This document shows positions 24,106-31,071 of a stretch of DNA of 38,836 nucleotides, in pieces. The notes under the pieces are model-generated. The model did not search any database and had not been told where the DNA came from. It worked only from the letters and a program-made list of their open reading frames with translations. A program made the translations under genes and the position numbers. Origin of the DNA: Vibrio ouci (GTDB lineage: Bacteria; Pseudomonadota; Gammaproteobacteria; Enterobacterales; Vibrionaceae); the NCBI RefSeq assembly GCF_004551525.1, contig NZ_SATR01000041.1, positions 1-38,836 on the forward strand, given 5' to 3'. Within the stretch, counting starts at the first letter, position 1; each line of letters starts with the position of its first letter.

Positions 24106-25326
24106 ATGTTGTCAAACCTAAGCAAAAGCGTTCGTCAATACATGCTGGTGACTTTCAATTACTGGAACTTCACTGTTACCGACGGCGCCCTTCGAATGCT
24201 GGTGGTGCTGTACTTTTATGACTTAGGCTACAGTTCACTCGAGATCGCTTCACTGTTCCTTTTCTACGAATTTTTTGGTGTCGTGACAAACCTTATTGGT
24301 GGTTGGCTAGGTGCTCGATTAGGTCTTAATAAAACCATGAACTTGGGCTTGGGGATGCAGATCGTTGCGCTCAGTATGCTTGCCGTACCAAGTGCGATGT
24401 TGACCATTCCTTGGGTGATGGCTGCGCAAGCTTTGTCGGGCATTGCCAAAGACCTGAATAAGATGAGTGCTAAGAGTGCGATTAAAACCTTGGTACCTGA
24501 TGATCAGCAAGGTGCTCTGTATAAGTGGATCGCTATCTTAACCGGTTCGAAGAATGCGCTTAAAGGGGCAGGTTTCTTTGTTGGCGGCTTACTGCTGTCA
24601 CTAATCGGCTTCAAATACGCGGTATTGGCTATGTCAGCGGTGTTAACGCTGGTGTTTATTGGCAGTGTTATCAGCCTTGAGGCGGATATGGGCAAGGCGA
24701 AAACTAAGCCTAAGTTTAGTCAGCTATTTTCCAAGTCTCAGCCGATCAATATCCTTTCTGCGGCTCGCATGTTCTTATTTGGCGCCCGCGATGTTTGGTT
24801 TGTCATCGCTCTGCCGATTTATCTCGGCAGTGTATTTGGCTGGGATCACGCTTGGGTCGGTGGTTTCCTCGCCGCGTGGACGATTGCTTACGGTGTGGTG
24901 CAGGGCGTTGCGCCTAAAATTACCGGTAAAGCACAAGGCAAAGTGCCAGATGGTCATGCAGCGCTGGTGTGGGCAGCATTACTCGCGGTAGTGACCGCTG
25001 CTATAGCTTATGCGGTGCAAATTGGTTGGCAGCCTGAATTGGTGATCATCGGTGGTCTGATGGTATTTGGCGCTATTTTTGCGGTCAACTCATCGCTCCA
25101 TTCGTATCTTATCGTTAGTTACGCTAAAGGCGATGGGGTCTCTTTAGATGTCGGTTTCTATTACATGGCAAATGCAATGGGCCGTTTGATTGGCACGATT
25201 CTATCTGGCTTAGTATTCCAAATGGCAGGTTTATCGGCATGTTTATGGGTGTCCTTTGTCTTCCTCGCCTTAACCACGCTGATATCCCTCAAGCTACCGA
25301 AAGTGAAACAGGCCGCAATCGCCTAA
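24106..25326 (+). CDS. arsJ: ArsJ organoarsenical efflux permease
   Basis: A 406-residue major-facilitator protein with about twelve helices. The start SVRQYMLVTFNYWNFTVTDG and the following DGALRMLVVLYFYDLGYS are what I know from ArsJ proteins. KDLNKMSAKSAIKTLVPDDQ lies in the central loop. ArsJ exports 1-arseno-3-phosphoglycerate, made by the GAPDH encoded upstream; outside the cell the product falls apart to arsenate and 3-phosphoglycerate. Together these confer arsenate resistance. An AGGATG ribosome site precedes the ATG. It is the last gene of the operon, closed by the terminator at 25349-25385. Confidence 0.92.
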   Translation: MLSNLSKSVRQYMLVTFNYWNFTVTDGALRMLVVLYFYDLGYSSLEIASLFLFYEFFGVVTNLIGGWLGARLGLNKTMNLGLGMQIVALSMLAVPSAMLTIPWVMAAQALSGIAKDLNKMSAKSAIKTLVPDDQQGALYKWIAILTGSKNALKGAGFFVGGLLLSLIGFKYAVLAMSAVLTLVFIGSVISLEADMGKAKTKPKFSQLFSKSQPINILSAARMFLFGARDVWFVIALPIYLGSVFGWDHAWVGGFLAAWTIAYGVVQGVAPKITGKAQGKVPDGHAALVWAALLAVVTAAIAYAVQIGWQPELVIIGGLMVFGAIFAVNSSLHSYLIVSYAKGDGVSLDVGFYYMANAMGRLIGTILSGLVFQMAGLSACLWVSFVFLALTTLISLKLPKVKQAAIA

Positions 25327-25348
25327 CTAAGCGGAGTATTTATTGACT

Positions 25349-25385
25349 AAAAGCTGACCAAGTTTCTAATGCGGTCAGCTTTTTT
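25349..25385 (+). terminator. Terminator of the ars operon
   Basis: AGCTGACC (25352-25359) and GGTCAGCT (25373-25380) pair perfectly with a 13-base loop, preceded by AAA and followed by T5. Confidence 0.85.
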
Positions 25386-25424
25386 ATTGCTATATTCAAG
25401 AGGTTATTTTTCTAAGGTGGCAGT

Positions 25425-26438
25425 ATGAGAGAAAGGGTTCTGTTTTTTGATTTGCTCCGCTGCGTGGCTGCGGTGGCAGTGATTGCGATTCATGTGCTTG
25501 CGCCGTATCGACACGAGTTTGGCGTGATCCCTTTCGGTGAGTGGGCGACCGCGGTAGGGGTGAATAGCGTTACTCGCTGGGCCGTTCCTGTGTTCATTCT
25601 TATTACTGGCGCCTTAATGTTGAGTGACAAGCGCCCCTTTGATGCCAAGTATTATGTCAAACGGCGTTTGGGCAAAGTATTAGTGCCATTTCTCATTTGG
25701 TCGCTGTTCTATGCTGTTCTTTCTGGCTTAACAAGCAGTGGTTACGACGCTTCAGTGACGCAGCAAGTATTGGCTGATAGCCCTTCGCACGCGACTTACT
25801 ACCACCTTGGATTCTTCTACTACTTTATCCCGCTCTATTTCGTTATCCCGTTTTTTCAGCTGGTGGTTAAGCGCTATGGCGCGAGTGCCTTGTATGGCTT
25901 TGTCGCAGTATGGCTTGCAACCTCTCTGATGTACTTACTTAAAATCGACGGGCCATGGAGTAACCAACTGTGGCTTTACAGTGGCTATTTACCACTCGGT
26001 TATCTGCTTTATCAAAGAGTACCTTTGTCGAAAGGCTATGTTGCGCTGTTTACCCTATTTGGGGCAGCGGCATTGGCGACGACGGCTTATATGGTGATTC
26101 ATAACAGCCAACTCGCTGGCGAGTACACGGTCGGACGTTGGTTATCCTATAAAACACTCAATGTGATTCTAGCGGCGAGCATGATCTTTATGCTATGCCG
26201 CTACTTTGGTGAAGGTTTGTCGGCGCAAGCCAATAAGGTGATTGGTGTTATCAGCCAGCACAGTCTGGGGATTTATATCCTTCACCCTATTTTCTTATGG
26301 CCGATGAAGGAGTTTGGCTGGTATCAGGGACACCCAGCTTGGGTTATCCCGCTATGGATTGTGTTAAGTGGCAGCGGTGCGTTAATGATGAGCTGGTGGT
26401 TGTCTAAATCTGATAAAACCCGTTGGCTACTGCCTTAA
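25425..26438 (+). CDS. Acyltransferase family 3 membrane protein
   Basis: A 337-residue inner-membrane acyltransferase-3 protein with about ten helices. The N-terminus FFDLLRCVAAVAVIAIHV carries the R..A...V..H pattern of the family (His near residue 23). VPVFILITGALML and ISQHSLGIYILHPIFL are further family signatures; the last resembles E. coli WecH. Such enzymes O-acetylate sugars of surface polysaccharides or exported glycans. The substrate here is unknown. It is isolated, with its own start behind the ars terminator and a good AAGGTGG ribosome site; its end overlaps the convergent yhhM-like gene by four bases. Confidence 0.87.
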   Translation: MRERVLFFDLLRCVAAVAVIAIHVLAPYRHEFGVIPFGEWATAVGVNSVTRWAVPVFILITGALMLSDKRPFDAKYYVKRRLGKVLVPFLIWSLFYAVLSGLTSSGYDASVTQQVLADSPSHATYYHLGFFYYFIPLYFVIPFFQLVVKRYGASALYGFVAVWLATSLMYLLKIDGPWSNQLWLYSGYLPLGYLLYQRVPLSKGYVALFTLFGAAALATTAYMVIHNSQLAGEYTVGRWLSYKTLNVILAASMIFMLCRYFGEGLSAQANKVIGVISQHSLGIYILHPIFLWPMKEFGWYQGHPAWVIPLWIVLSGSGALMMSWWLSKSDKTRWLLP

Positions 26439-26764
26439 CGTTTGAGAGCAAAGTGGAGAAACTTGTCTCCCTGATAGGTGAGCGTGCCCTGATCGCCAGG
26501 ATTTAGGGCGTGGAAATAGTGCACACCAACTTGGAATTCACGTTTAGGGCCTAAGCGACCTTTTTGCACGTAGATCCAGTATTCTTGGTCATCTTGTCCG
26601 GGTTGAGTGTTCTCTATATCGATAGATTGCTTGTCCAACACGGTGACATCAGCGGTTTGTTCGGGCGCGTCTTCACCTTGGATGTGCTTGCGATAGAAGT
26701 GGACAAACGCCCAGCCGCTAGCAAGGGCAAAAATAACAACGGTAATGAATAGCGTTACAGGCAT
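26435..26764 (-). CDS. yhhM: DUF2500 membrane protein (YhhM-like)
   Basis: A 109-residue protein with one N-terminal membrane helix (about residues 2-22) and a small C-terminal beta domain (YWIYVQKG to the end, including VGVHYFHALNPGDQGTLTYQ). This is the DUF2500/YhhM family of unknown function. In E. coli yhhM lies next to yhhL, yhhN and rsmD; homologues of all of these are in this window but spread over 4 kb, which suggests rearrangement of an ancestral cluster. It converges on the acyltransferase gene. Confidence 0.83.
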   Translation of the reverse strand: MPVTLFITVVIFALASGWAFVHFYRKHIQGEDAPEQTADVTVLDKQSIDIENTQPGQDDQEYWIYVQKGRLGPKREFQVGVHYFHALNPGDQGTLTYQGDKFLHFALKR

Positions 26765-27028
26765 GTTTCACGGCCTCTAATGGGTTTAGCTTAATGATAG
26801 CGAGATTTTAGACTCTATTCTGGGTATGAGTCTTGCTATAAAGATAAAATACTCAAGTGCCAAAAACTATTCGAGCCATATCACATCAATTCAAGCAGGA
26901 AAAAGTTGGGATGAGGGTTTAAGTATTGATTCTACAGCACAAATTTTCTTGCAACTTGGATAAAAAATGGGAGAGTAGGTAATAGATGGATCAAATGCCG
27001 CTAAACTTAGTAGCAATGGAGGGAAACT

Positions 27029-27394
27029 ATGTCTGATATCGAAAAAGTGGTTACACGCACTCGTCGTATCGAGAAGCTTCTCCGTACTCAATATCACGCT
27101 GATGGCAGAGGTTTGCATCAGCTCATTACGAGCTGTGAAGAACGGCTTCCTCATGATGTGATCGGTAAGCTGAGATACATTGCGACGATTCGCAACAAAG
27201 TGGTGCATGAAGAAGATTTTAAGTTAGATAATCGCAAAGACTTCTTAACCACGTGTGATGAATGTGAAAAAGAGCTCACGCCGAGAAGTAGTCGTTTTGT
27301 CTGGCGCGCCGCAATTACGCTGATGACGCTAATTACTGTCGCAGCACTGCTGTTCTATTATGCGCATTGGGATGTGTTATCTAAGCATTTATAG
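27029..27394 (+). CDS. DUF4145/HEPN-like membrane-anchored protein
   Basis: A 121-residue protein. The N-terminal helical part (about 1-85) has the motif IATIRNKVVHEEDF, in which Arg55 and His60 give R-x4-H, the active-site signature of HEPN domains; it resembles DUF4145. A membrane helix follows (about 91-112, ending LFYYAHW), so the domain faces the cytoplasm with the C-terminus in or across the membrane. A strong GGAGG ribosome site lies seven bases upstream. It may be an RNase-type or a structural helical domain; I cannot decide. It is monocistronic, ending at the terminator at 27492-27519. Confidence 0.7.
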   Translation: MSDIEKVVTRTRRIEKLLRTQYHADGRGLHQLITSCEERLPHDVIGKLRYIATIRNKVVHEEDFKLDNRKDFLTTCDECEKELTPRSSRFVWRAAITLMTLITVAALLFYYAHWDVLSKHL

Positions 27395-27491
27395 TCTAAA
27401 GCTTAAAAATGGTGGTTTTAGTGATTGTGTCAAAACTAGACATGTTGCTGATAATTAAATCAAAATTGCCATGAGAAATGTTGATTGAAAC

Positions 27492-27519
27492 AAAAAGGGA
27501 CGCATCTGCGTCCCTTTTT
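27492..27519. terminator. Bidirectional terminator
   Basis: AAAAAGGGACGCA (27492-27504), loop TC, TGCGTCCCTTTTT (27507-27519). It ends the HEPN-like gene on the plus strand and the 26-residue ORF on the minus strand. Confidence 0.93.
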
Positions 27520-27534
27520 GTTTTTAAATTTGAC

Positions 27535-27615
27535 TTAGTACATCATCGGCAGTGTCATTAGGCCTACGACTACTGCGATCATTACAAGTCCTTGTTTTTG
27601 TGAAGAAGAAATCAT
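27535..27615 (-). CDS. Small hydrophobic protein, 26 residues
   Basis: This ORF is below usual annotation limits. On the minus strand AAAGGAGC, a near-perfect Shine-Dalgarno sequence, lies six bases before the ATG at 27615. The product begins MISSSQKQGLVMIAVVVGLM and continues with Thr, Leu, Pro and Met residues to Tyr26. It is a short polar start plus one hydrophobic helix long enough to sit in the inner membrane. The bidirectional terminator lies just past the stop codon. The layout (ribosome site, start, helix, stop, terminator) argues for a real small membrane protein. I do not recognise the family; YnhF-type small proteins are similar in size and form. Confidence 0.6.
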   Translation of the reverse strand: MISSSQKQGLVMIAVVVGLMTLPMMY

Positions 27616-28309
27616 AGCACTGCTCCTTTAATGTGATGTTTGATTCTATGTTTTTTAGAATAGCAGTATTTTGGTGGTTTGATCAAGTATTTTGTTGCCT
27701 AAGCTCCAAAAGTATAACTTTTCTTGGTTGAATGGGGCTAAATTGCAGGGGTTGTCTGTGATTTATAAAAATAAAACTTGTTTATTACTTAATCTCTTTT
27801 AAGTTTGGGTTAAGGTTAACTTGCTGATTTTATTGTATTTATCTGGTGTTTTTATAATGTTAATGACAGTTTTGTTTTGTTTTTGCCAGCTTGGTTTTTT
27901 CAGGTCATCTTTCAGTTTGTTTTACGTTAAAAGTGCTTTCTGTTTCTGATGTTTTTATGACAGTGGCATTCAATTGTCACTAGATTGTCAGGTGAATTTA
28001 ATGGAAATTGCTATTTTTCAAATGATATTTAATCTCGACTTTTATTTAAGTGATTGATTTTTATTGGTTGATTTGGTTTTTTTGTTATTGGTATGACATT
28101 TTTAATGGTTTGATCTTTGTAATCGAGACAATTAAATAAAATTGTCGAGTAATGCTGGTTTTTCCTTAGCTCGTTAATGGGGGGTATACTGTTTAGTGCG
28201 GGTGAAGAGAAACAGATAAGTCATATCAAGATCCAAGTTTTGCTTTCTGTGGCTAGACATCTAGGTCGGTCTGCCTACACTAGCAGCTCATTTTTATTGA
28301 GGTGTTCGA
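27616..28309. other. AT-rich gene desert of about 0.7 kb
   Basis: I see no convincing gene here. The plus strand is strongly T-biased from about 27640 to 28130, with many GTTTT and TTTTT runs. A small inverted repeat GACAATT/AATTGTC stands at about 28126-28146. The left part must hold the promoter of the 26-residue ORF and the right part that of yhhN. The composition would suit H-NS-type binding or an untranslated RNA gene, but I found no hairpin plus T-run that would end such an RNA. Confidence 0.4.
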
Positions 28310-28933
28310 ATGTGGAGCTGGCTATCGGTTGCCCTTTCTGGGTATATCAGTATTTCCGCCAATGAAAATAATCATCTAAAGCAAGCAGTGATGTTTAAAA
28401 CAATGTCGCTGTTTATGCTGTTAGTGATGCTTTGGAGTCACAGTGTGCCAATGAGCGCCGCGGCTTGGTGGGTATCGCTAGGATTAGCGATCTCGATGGT
28501 GGCTGACGGACTCTATCTGGTTAAGAAACACCTTAGGTTGAGCTTTGCCGGCTTTATTGCCGCTCAACTTTGCTATAGCGCATCTTTTTGGTTCAAACTG
28601 TCAGGCGACATGGTGCTTTGGTTGCCTGCATTGCTGCTTGGAATTGGTGTGGTGAGCTTTTTCTTGTTACTGCCTAAGATTGATCAGTTGATATTTCCGG
28701 TTGTGATGATGGGGATTGTGTTGCTGCAACTGAATTGGGCGGCTGGAGAGGTATGGCTCATTCATGGTGGGGCAGCGAGTGCGGTTGGCTTTATTGGCTC
28801 TGTTACCCTAACGCTATCAGCCGTGTTACTTGCCATTCATGACTATAAACATCCATTGCATCAAGGACGCTACCTGATCTCTGGCAGTTATCTGCTTGCG
28901 CACAGTTTGATTACCGCTTCTCTGGTTATTTAA
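28310..28933 (+). CDS. yhhN: Lysoplasmalogenase-like YhhN
   Basis: A 207-residue membrane protein with about eight helices, of the YhhN/TMEM86 family. Its characterised animal members hydrolyse the vinyl ether bond of lysoplasmalogens; the bacterial role is less clear. Landmarks are LGLAISMVADGLYLV, with an Asp in a helix, and the FIGSVTLTLSAVLLAIHDYK end segment containing the conserved Asp. A GAGGTG ribosome site lies five bases upstream of the ATG. An overlapping plus-strand frame at 28177-28365 has no such support. It follows the AT-rich desert. Confidence 0.85.
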   Translation: MWSWLSVALSGYISISANENNHLKQAVMFKTMSLFMLLVMLWSHSVPMSAAAWWVSLGLAISMVADGLYLVKKHLRLSFAGFIAAQLCYSASFWFKLSGDMVLWLPALLLGIGVVSFFLLLPKIDQLIFPVVMMGIVLLQLNWAAGEVWLIHGGAASAVGFIGSVTLTLSAVLLAIHDYKHPLHQGRYLISGSYLLAHSLITASLVI

Positions 28934-28963
28934 AATCAAAGAAAAAACTCTCCGATTGGTTAT

Positions 28964-28989
28964 CCTCAACACATCAAACCTTGTTGAGG
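28964..28989 (+). promoter_or_regulatory. Hairpin that hides the yecH-like ribosome site
   Basis: CCTCAACA (28964-28971) pairs perfectly with TGTTGAGG (28982-28989) around a ten-base loop. The 3' arm includes the GAGG(A) ribosome site of the gene starting at 28997. In the RNA, translation would need the stem to open. Confidence 0.55.
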
Positions 28990-28996
28990 AAACATT

Positions 28997-29233
28997 ATGT
29001 CGACTGAAATTCATGCTCACAACGTTCTAAACTTATTGAGAGAACGTCCGATGTCCAAATCAGAATTGGAATCAGTGGTGAATGAAACGTTTGGTGAGCA
29101 AGCGCGTTTTAGAACCTGTAAATGCAATGGCTTCACGCTAGATACGCTATTAGAGTTCTTTATTGAGCGCGAAAAAGTGATTGTTCAAGAAGGGGTTTGG
29201 CAGATCAACGCTGAGCGAGTCTGTAGTCATTAA
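28997..29233 (+). CDS. YecH-family small protein
   Basis: A 78-residue protein of the YecH/DUF2492 family (small, probably metal-binding). Shared with E. coli YecH are HAHNVLNLL near the N-terminus, FGEQARFRTCKCNGFTLDTL with two cysteines, and the C-terminal CSH. His and Cys at these places could form a metal site. The function is unknown. Its ribosome site lies in a hairpin, so expression may depend on temperature, a ligand or ribosome traffic. It is followed by a weak hairpin at 29245-29271. Confidence 0.85.
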   Translation: MSTEIHAHNVLNLLRERPMSKSELESVVNETFGEQARFRTCKCNGFTLDTLLEFFIEREKVIVQEGVWQINAERVCSH

Positions 29234-29244
29234 CTGAAAGAGTC

Positions 29245-29271
29245 ATTAATCTCTAAGTGATTGAGATTAAT
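29245..29271. terminator. Weak hairpin after the yecH-like gene
   Basis: ATTAATCTC (29245-29253) and GAGATTAAT (29263-29271) pair perfectly with a nine-base loop. The stem is AT-rich and only TTA follows, so it is at best a poor terminator. Confidence 0.35.
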
Positions 29272-29362
29272 TACGCCTGTGCCTCCAAATCACAACATGA
29301 GATTGTTATACTTCGCCGACTTTTTTGTGCGCTTGATTTATAACATTTTGGAGGCTTAATTC

Positions 29363-29948
29363 ATGGACATTCTTTCTGCCGCGACCATGATCTTTCTTAT
29401 CATGGATCCGCTCGGCAACCTACCCATCGTCCTTTCGATATTAAAGCACTTAGATCCTAAGCGCCGCCGTATCGTTCTGGTACGTGAACTTTGCTTTGCC
29501 CTCGGCATTTTGTTGTTATTCCTTTTTGCGGGTAAAAGCATCCTTAACTTCCTTCATGTTCAACCGGAAACCTTGAGCATCTCAGGCGGTATCATCCTGT
29601 TCATCATCGCGATTAAAATGATATTCCCAAGTGGCGGTAGCATTGTTGGCTTAGCGGCGGGTGAAGAACCATTCTTTGTGCCGATGGCTATTCCTATGAT
29701 TGCTGGTCCTTCGGTTATTGCATCGATTTTGCTGCTTTCTAGTCAACACCCAGATAAGTTGCTTGAGCTATCTGGCGCGGTGATGCTGGCGTGGGGGGGC
29801 GACTTTCTTTATCTTGATGTTCTATAACTTCTTCCACCGCATATTGGGTGAAAGAGGCTTAAAGGCGGTTGAAAGGCTGATGGGTTTATTGCTGATTATG
29901 ATCTCTACCCAGATGTTCCTTGATGGGGTCAAAGGGTACTTAGGTTAA
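29363..29948 (+). pseudogene. yhgN: MarC-family protein YhgN, frameshifted in a G7 run
   Basis: The frame starting at 29363 encodes a MarC/YhgN membrane protein: MDPLGNLPIVLSILKH, ISGGIILFIIAIKMIFPSGG, AGEEPFFVPMAIPMIAGPS. At the seven-G run 29793-29799 the reading leaves the family and stops at 29827 (155 codons including stop). Removing one G gives AWGATFFILMFYNFF, then LGERGLKAVERLMGL and QMFLDGVKGYLG with a stop at 29948. That is 194 residues, close to E. coli YhgN (197). So the gene is complete except for one extra base. It may be a true null allele, a phase-variable tract or a sequencing error. The ribosome site TTGGAGG is strong, and a terminator follows. Confidence 0.88.
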
Positions 29949-29951
29949 AAC

Positions 29952-29983
29952 AAAAACGCCGCTCATTTGAGCGGCGTTTTTTT
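29952..29983. terminator. Bidirectional terminator between yhgN and yhhL
   Basis: A5 then CGCCGCTCA, loop TT, TGAGCGGCG then T7; the stem core is 29957-29976. It lies between the convergent yhgN and the minus-strand DUF1145 gene. Confidence 0.93.
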
Positions 29984-30248
29984 ACATCATATGTTTGCGT
30001 CGGATATCAAGCAGAGCAAAAATACCAAAAATTAGAATCGACCATTTTTCCCAGCGGCTCATGCTGATCTTGTCACCAAACGCACCGATGAAGATCAGCA
30101 TCTGTAGACCATGCATGATGAACAGGAATGCGGTCATGATGTAGAGCGCAATCGCAGAATTCCCTGGGAAAGGGTGAAAGATATTAAAAATCAAAATAAA
30201 CCACACAAAGCCAATCGCGGCTTTTGCGAGTAACAATAACGCTTTCAT
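29982..30248 (-). CDS. yhhL: DUF1145 membrane protein (YhhL)
   Basis: An 88-residue inner-membrane protein with about three helices: an N-terminal one, a central YIMTAFLFIMHGLQMLIFIG and a C-terminal KWSILIFGIFALLDIRRK. NIFHPFPG is the conserved DUF1145 loop. The function is unknown. It starts 13 bases after the rsmD stop codon on the same strand, as yhhL follows rsmD in E. coli, and the two are presumably co-transcribed. Confidence 0.88.
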   Translation of the reverse strand: MKALLLLAKAAIGFVWFILIFNIFHPFPGNSAIALYIMTAFLFIMHGLQMLIFIGAFGDKISMSRWEKWSILIFGIFALLDIRRKHMM

Positions 30249-30261
30249 ATCGACGTCCTAT

Positions 30262-30861
30262 TTAGTCTTGTTGTCGTTCAAACAGTCGGTAGCAGACTTG
30301 TCCTGCGGTTTTCTCTCTGTGGAGCTGCCAGTGTGCCGGAATGCCTTCCAAAGCCAACTCTTTTTCTGTTTCAATATAAATCATAGCGTCGTCCGCTAAC
30401 CAGCCATTACTTTCAAGCAAAGCAACGGTTTCATCGAGCAACCCTTTACGGAAAGGCGGATCGATAAACACTACATGATGAGGTGTCCCAGGTTGCTTCA
30501 AGTAACTGAGTGCATCGCTGTTGACCGCTTGCAAATTATCGCCTTTTAATGAGGCAATATTGGTTTGTAATTGCTTGAAGGCCTGTGGGTTTAGCTCAAT
30601 TAGCGTCACCATCTCAGCTTGACGAGAAGCGGCTTCAAAACCCAAACCTCCAGAACCGGCAAAAAGATCGAGACACTTTGCACGTGGCACGTCTTGCGCT
30701 ATCCAGTTAAATAGCGTCTCTTTTACGCGATCGGTTGTCGGTCTAAGACCTTCTGCGTCGTGAACAGGCAGTTTTCTTCCTCTCCATAAGCCGCTAATAA
30801 TACGAACAAAGCCCGCCGATGGCTTTTTTTGTGATGTGTTTTGCTGGCGACGTCTTACCAT
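30262..30861 (-). CDS. rsmD: 16S rRNA m2G966 methyltransferase
   Basis: RsmD methylates G966 of 16S rRNA on the assembled small subunit. The ATG at 30861 gives 199 residues, the family length; the frame is open 33 codons upstream but without family similarity. Basic start MVRRRQQN, then RIISGLWRGRKLPV, the LRPTTDRVKETLFNWI substrate region, motif I LDLFAGSGGLGFEA for S-adenosylmethionine, and catalytic motif IV FIDPPFRKGL. The gene diverges from ftsY and is followed by yhhL, the E. coli arrangement. Confidence 0.96.
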   Translation of the reverse strand: MVRRRQQNTSQKKPSAGFVRIISGLWRGRKLPVHDAEGLRPTTDRVKETLFNWIAQDVPRAKCLDLFAGSGGLGFEAASRQAEMVTLIELNPQAFKQLQTNIASLKGDNLQAVNSDALSYLKQPGTPHHVVFIDPPFRKGLLDETVALLESNGWLADDAMIYIETEKELALEGIPAHWQLHREKTAGQVCYRLFERQQD

Positions 30862-30969
30862 AGATTTTTTGACCGCTAATAAAGTGATACTATAGCCAGT
30901 CGCTCTGCTGTTGAGCGCTAACATACAGCCCAAATTTGTTGATAACAAAGTGTATACCATCGCTTTATC

Positions 30970-30986
30970 AGTGAAAACTTTTCACT
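30970..30986. promoter_or_regulatory. Perfect 17-bp dyad between rsmD and ftsY
   Basis: AGTGAAAACTTTTCACT is a perfect palindrome around a central C in the divergent gap 30862-31071. It could be an operator or part of a promoter. I cannot assign a regulator. Confidence 0.4.
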
Positions 30987-31071
30987 TTGTTGTCATTTGT
31001 CTTTTCTGAGTAGCGATAATAGCCCCCAGAAAAGAGTCTGATTTAATTAAGACGATCTAGGATAGCCCCAG

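Noticed and set aside
28177..28365. 62-codon plus-strand frame overlapping the yhhN start
   Set aside because: No proper ribosome site, no family likeness, and it overlaps the well-supported yhhN start in another frame.
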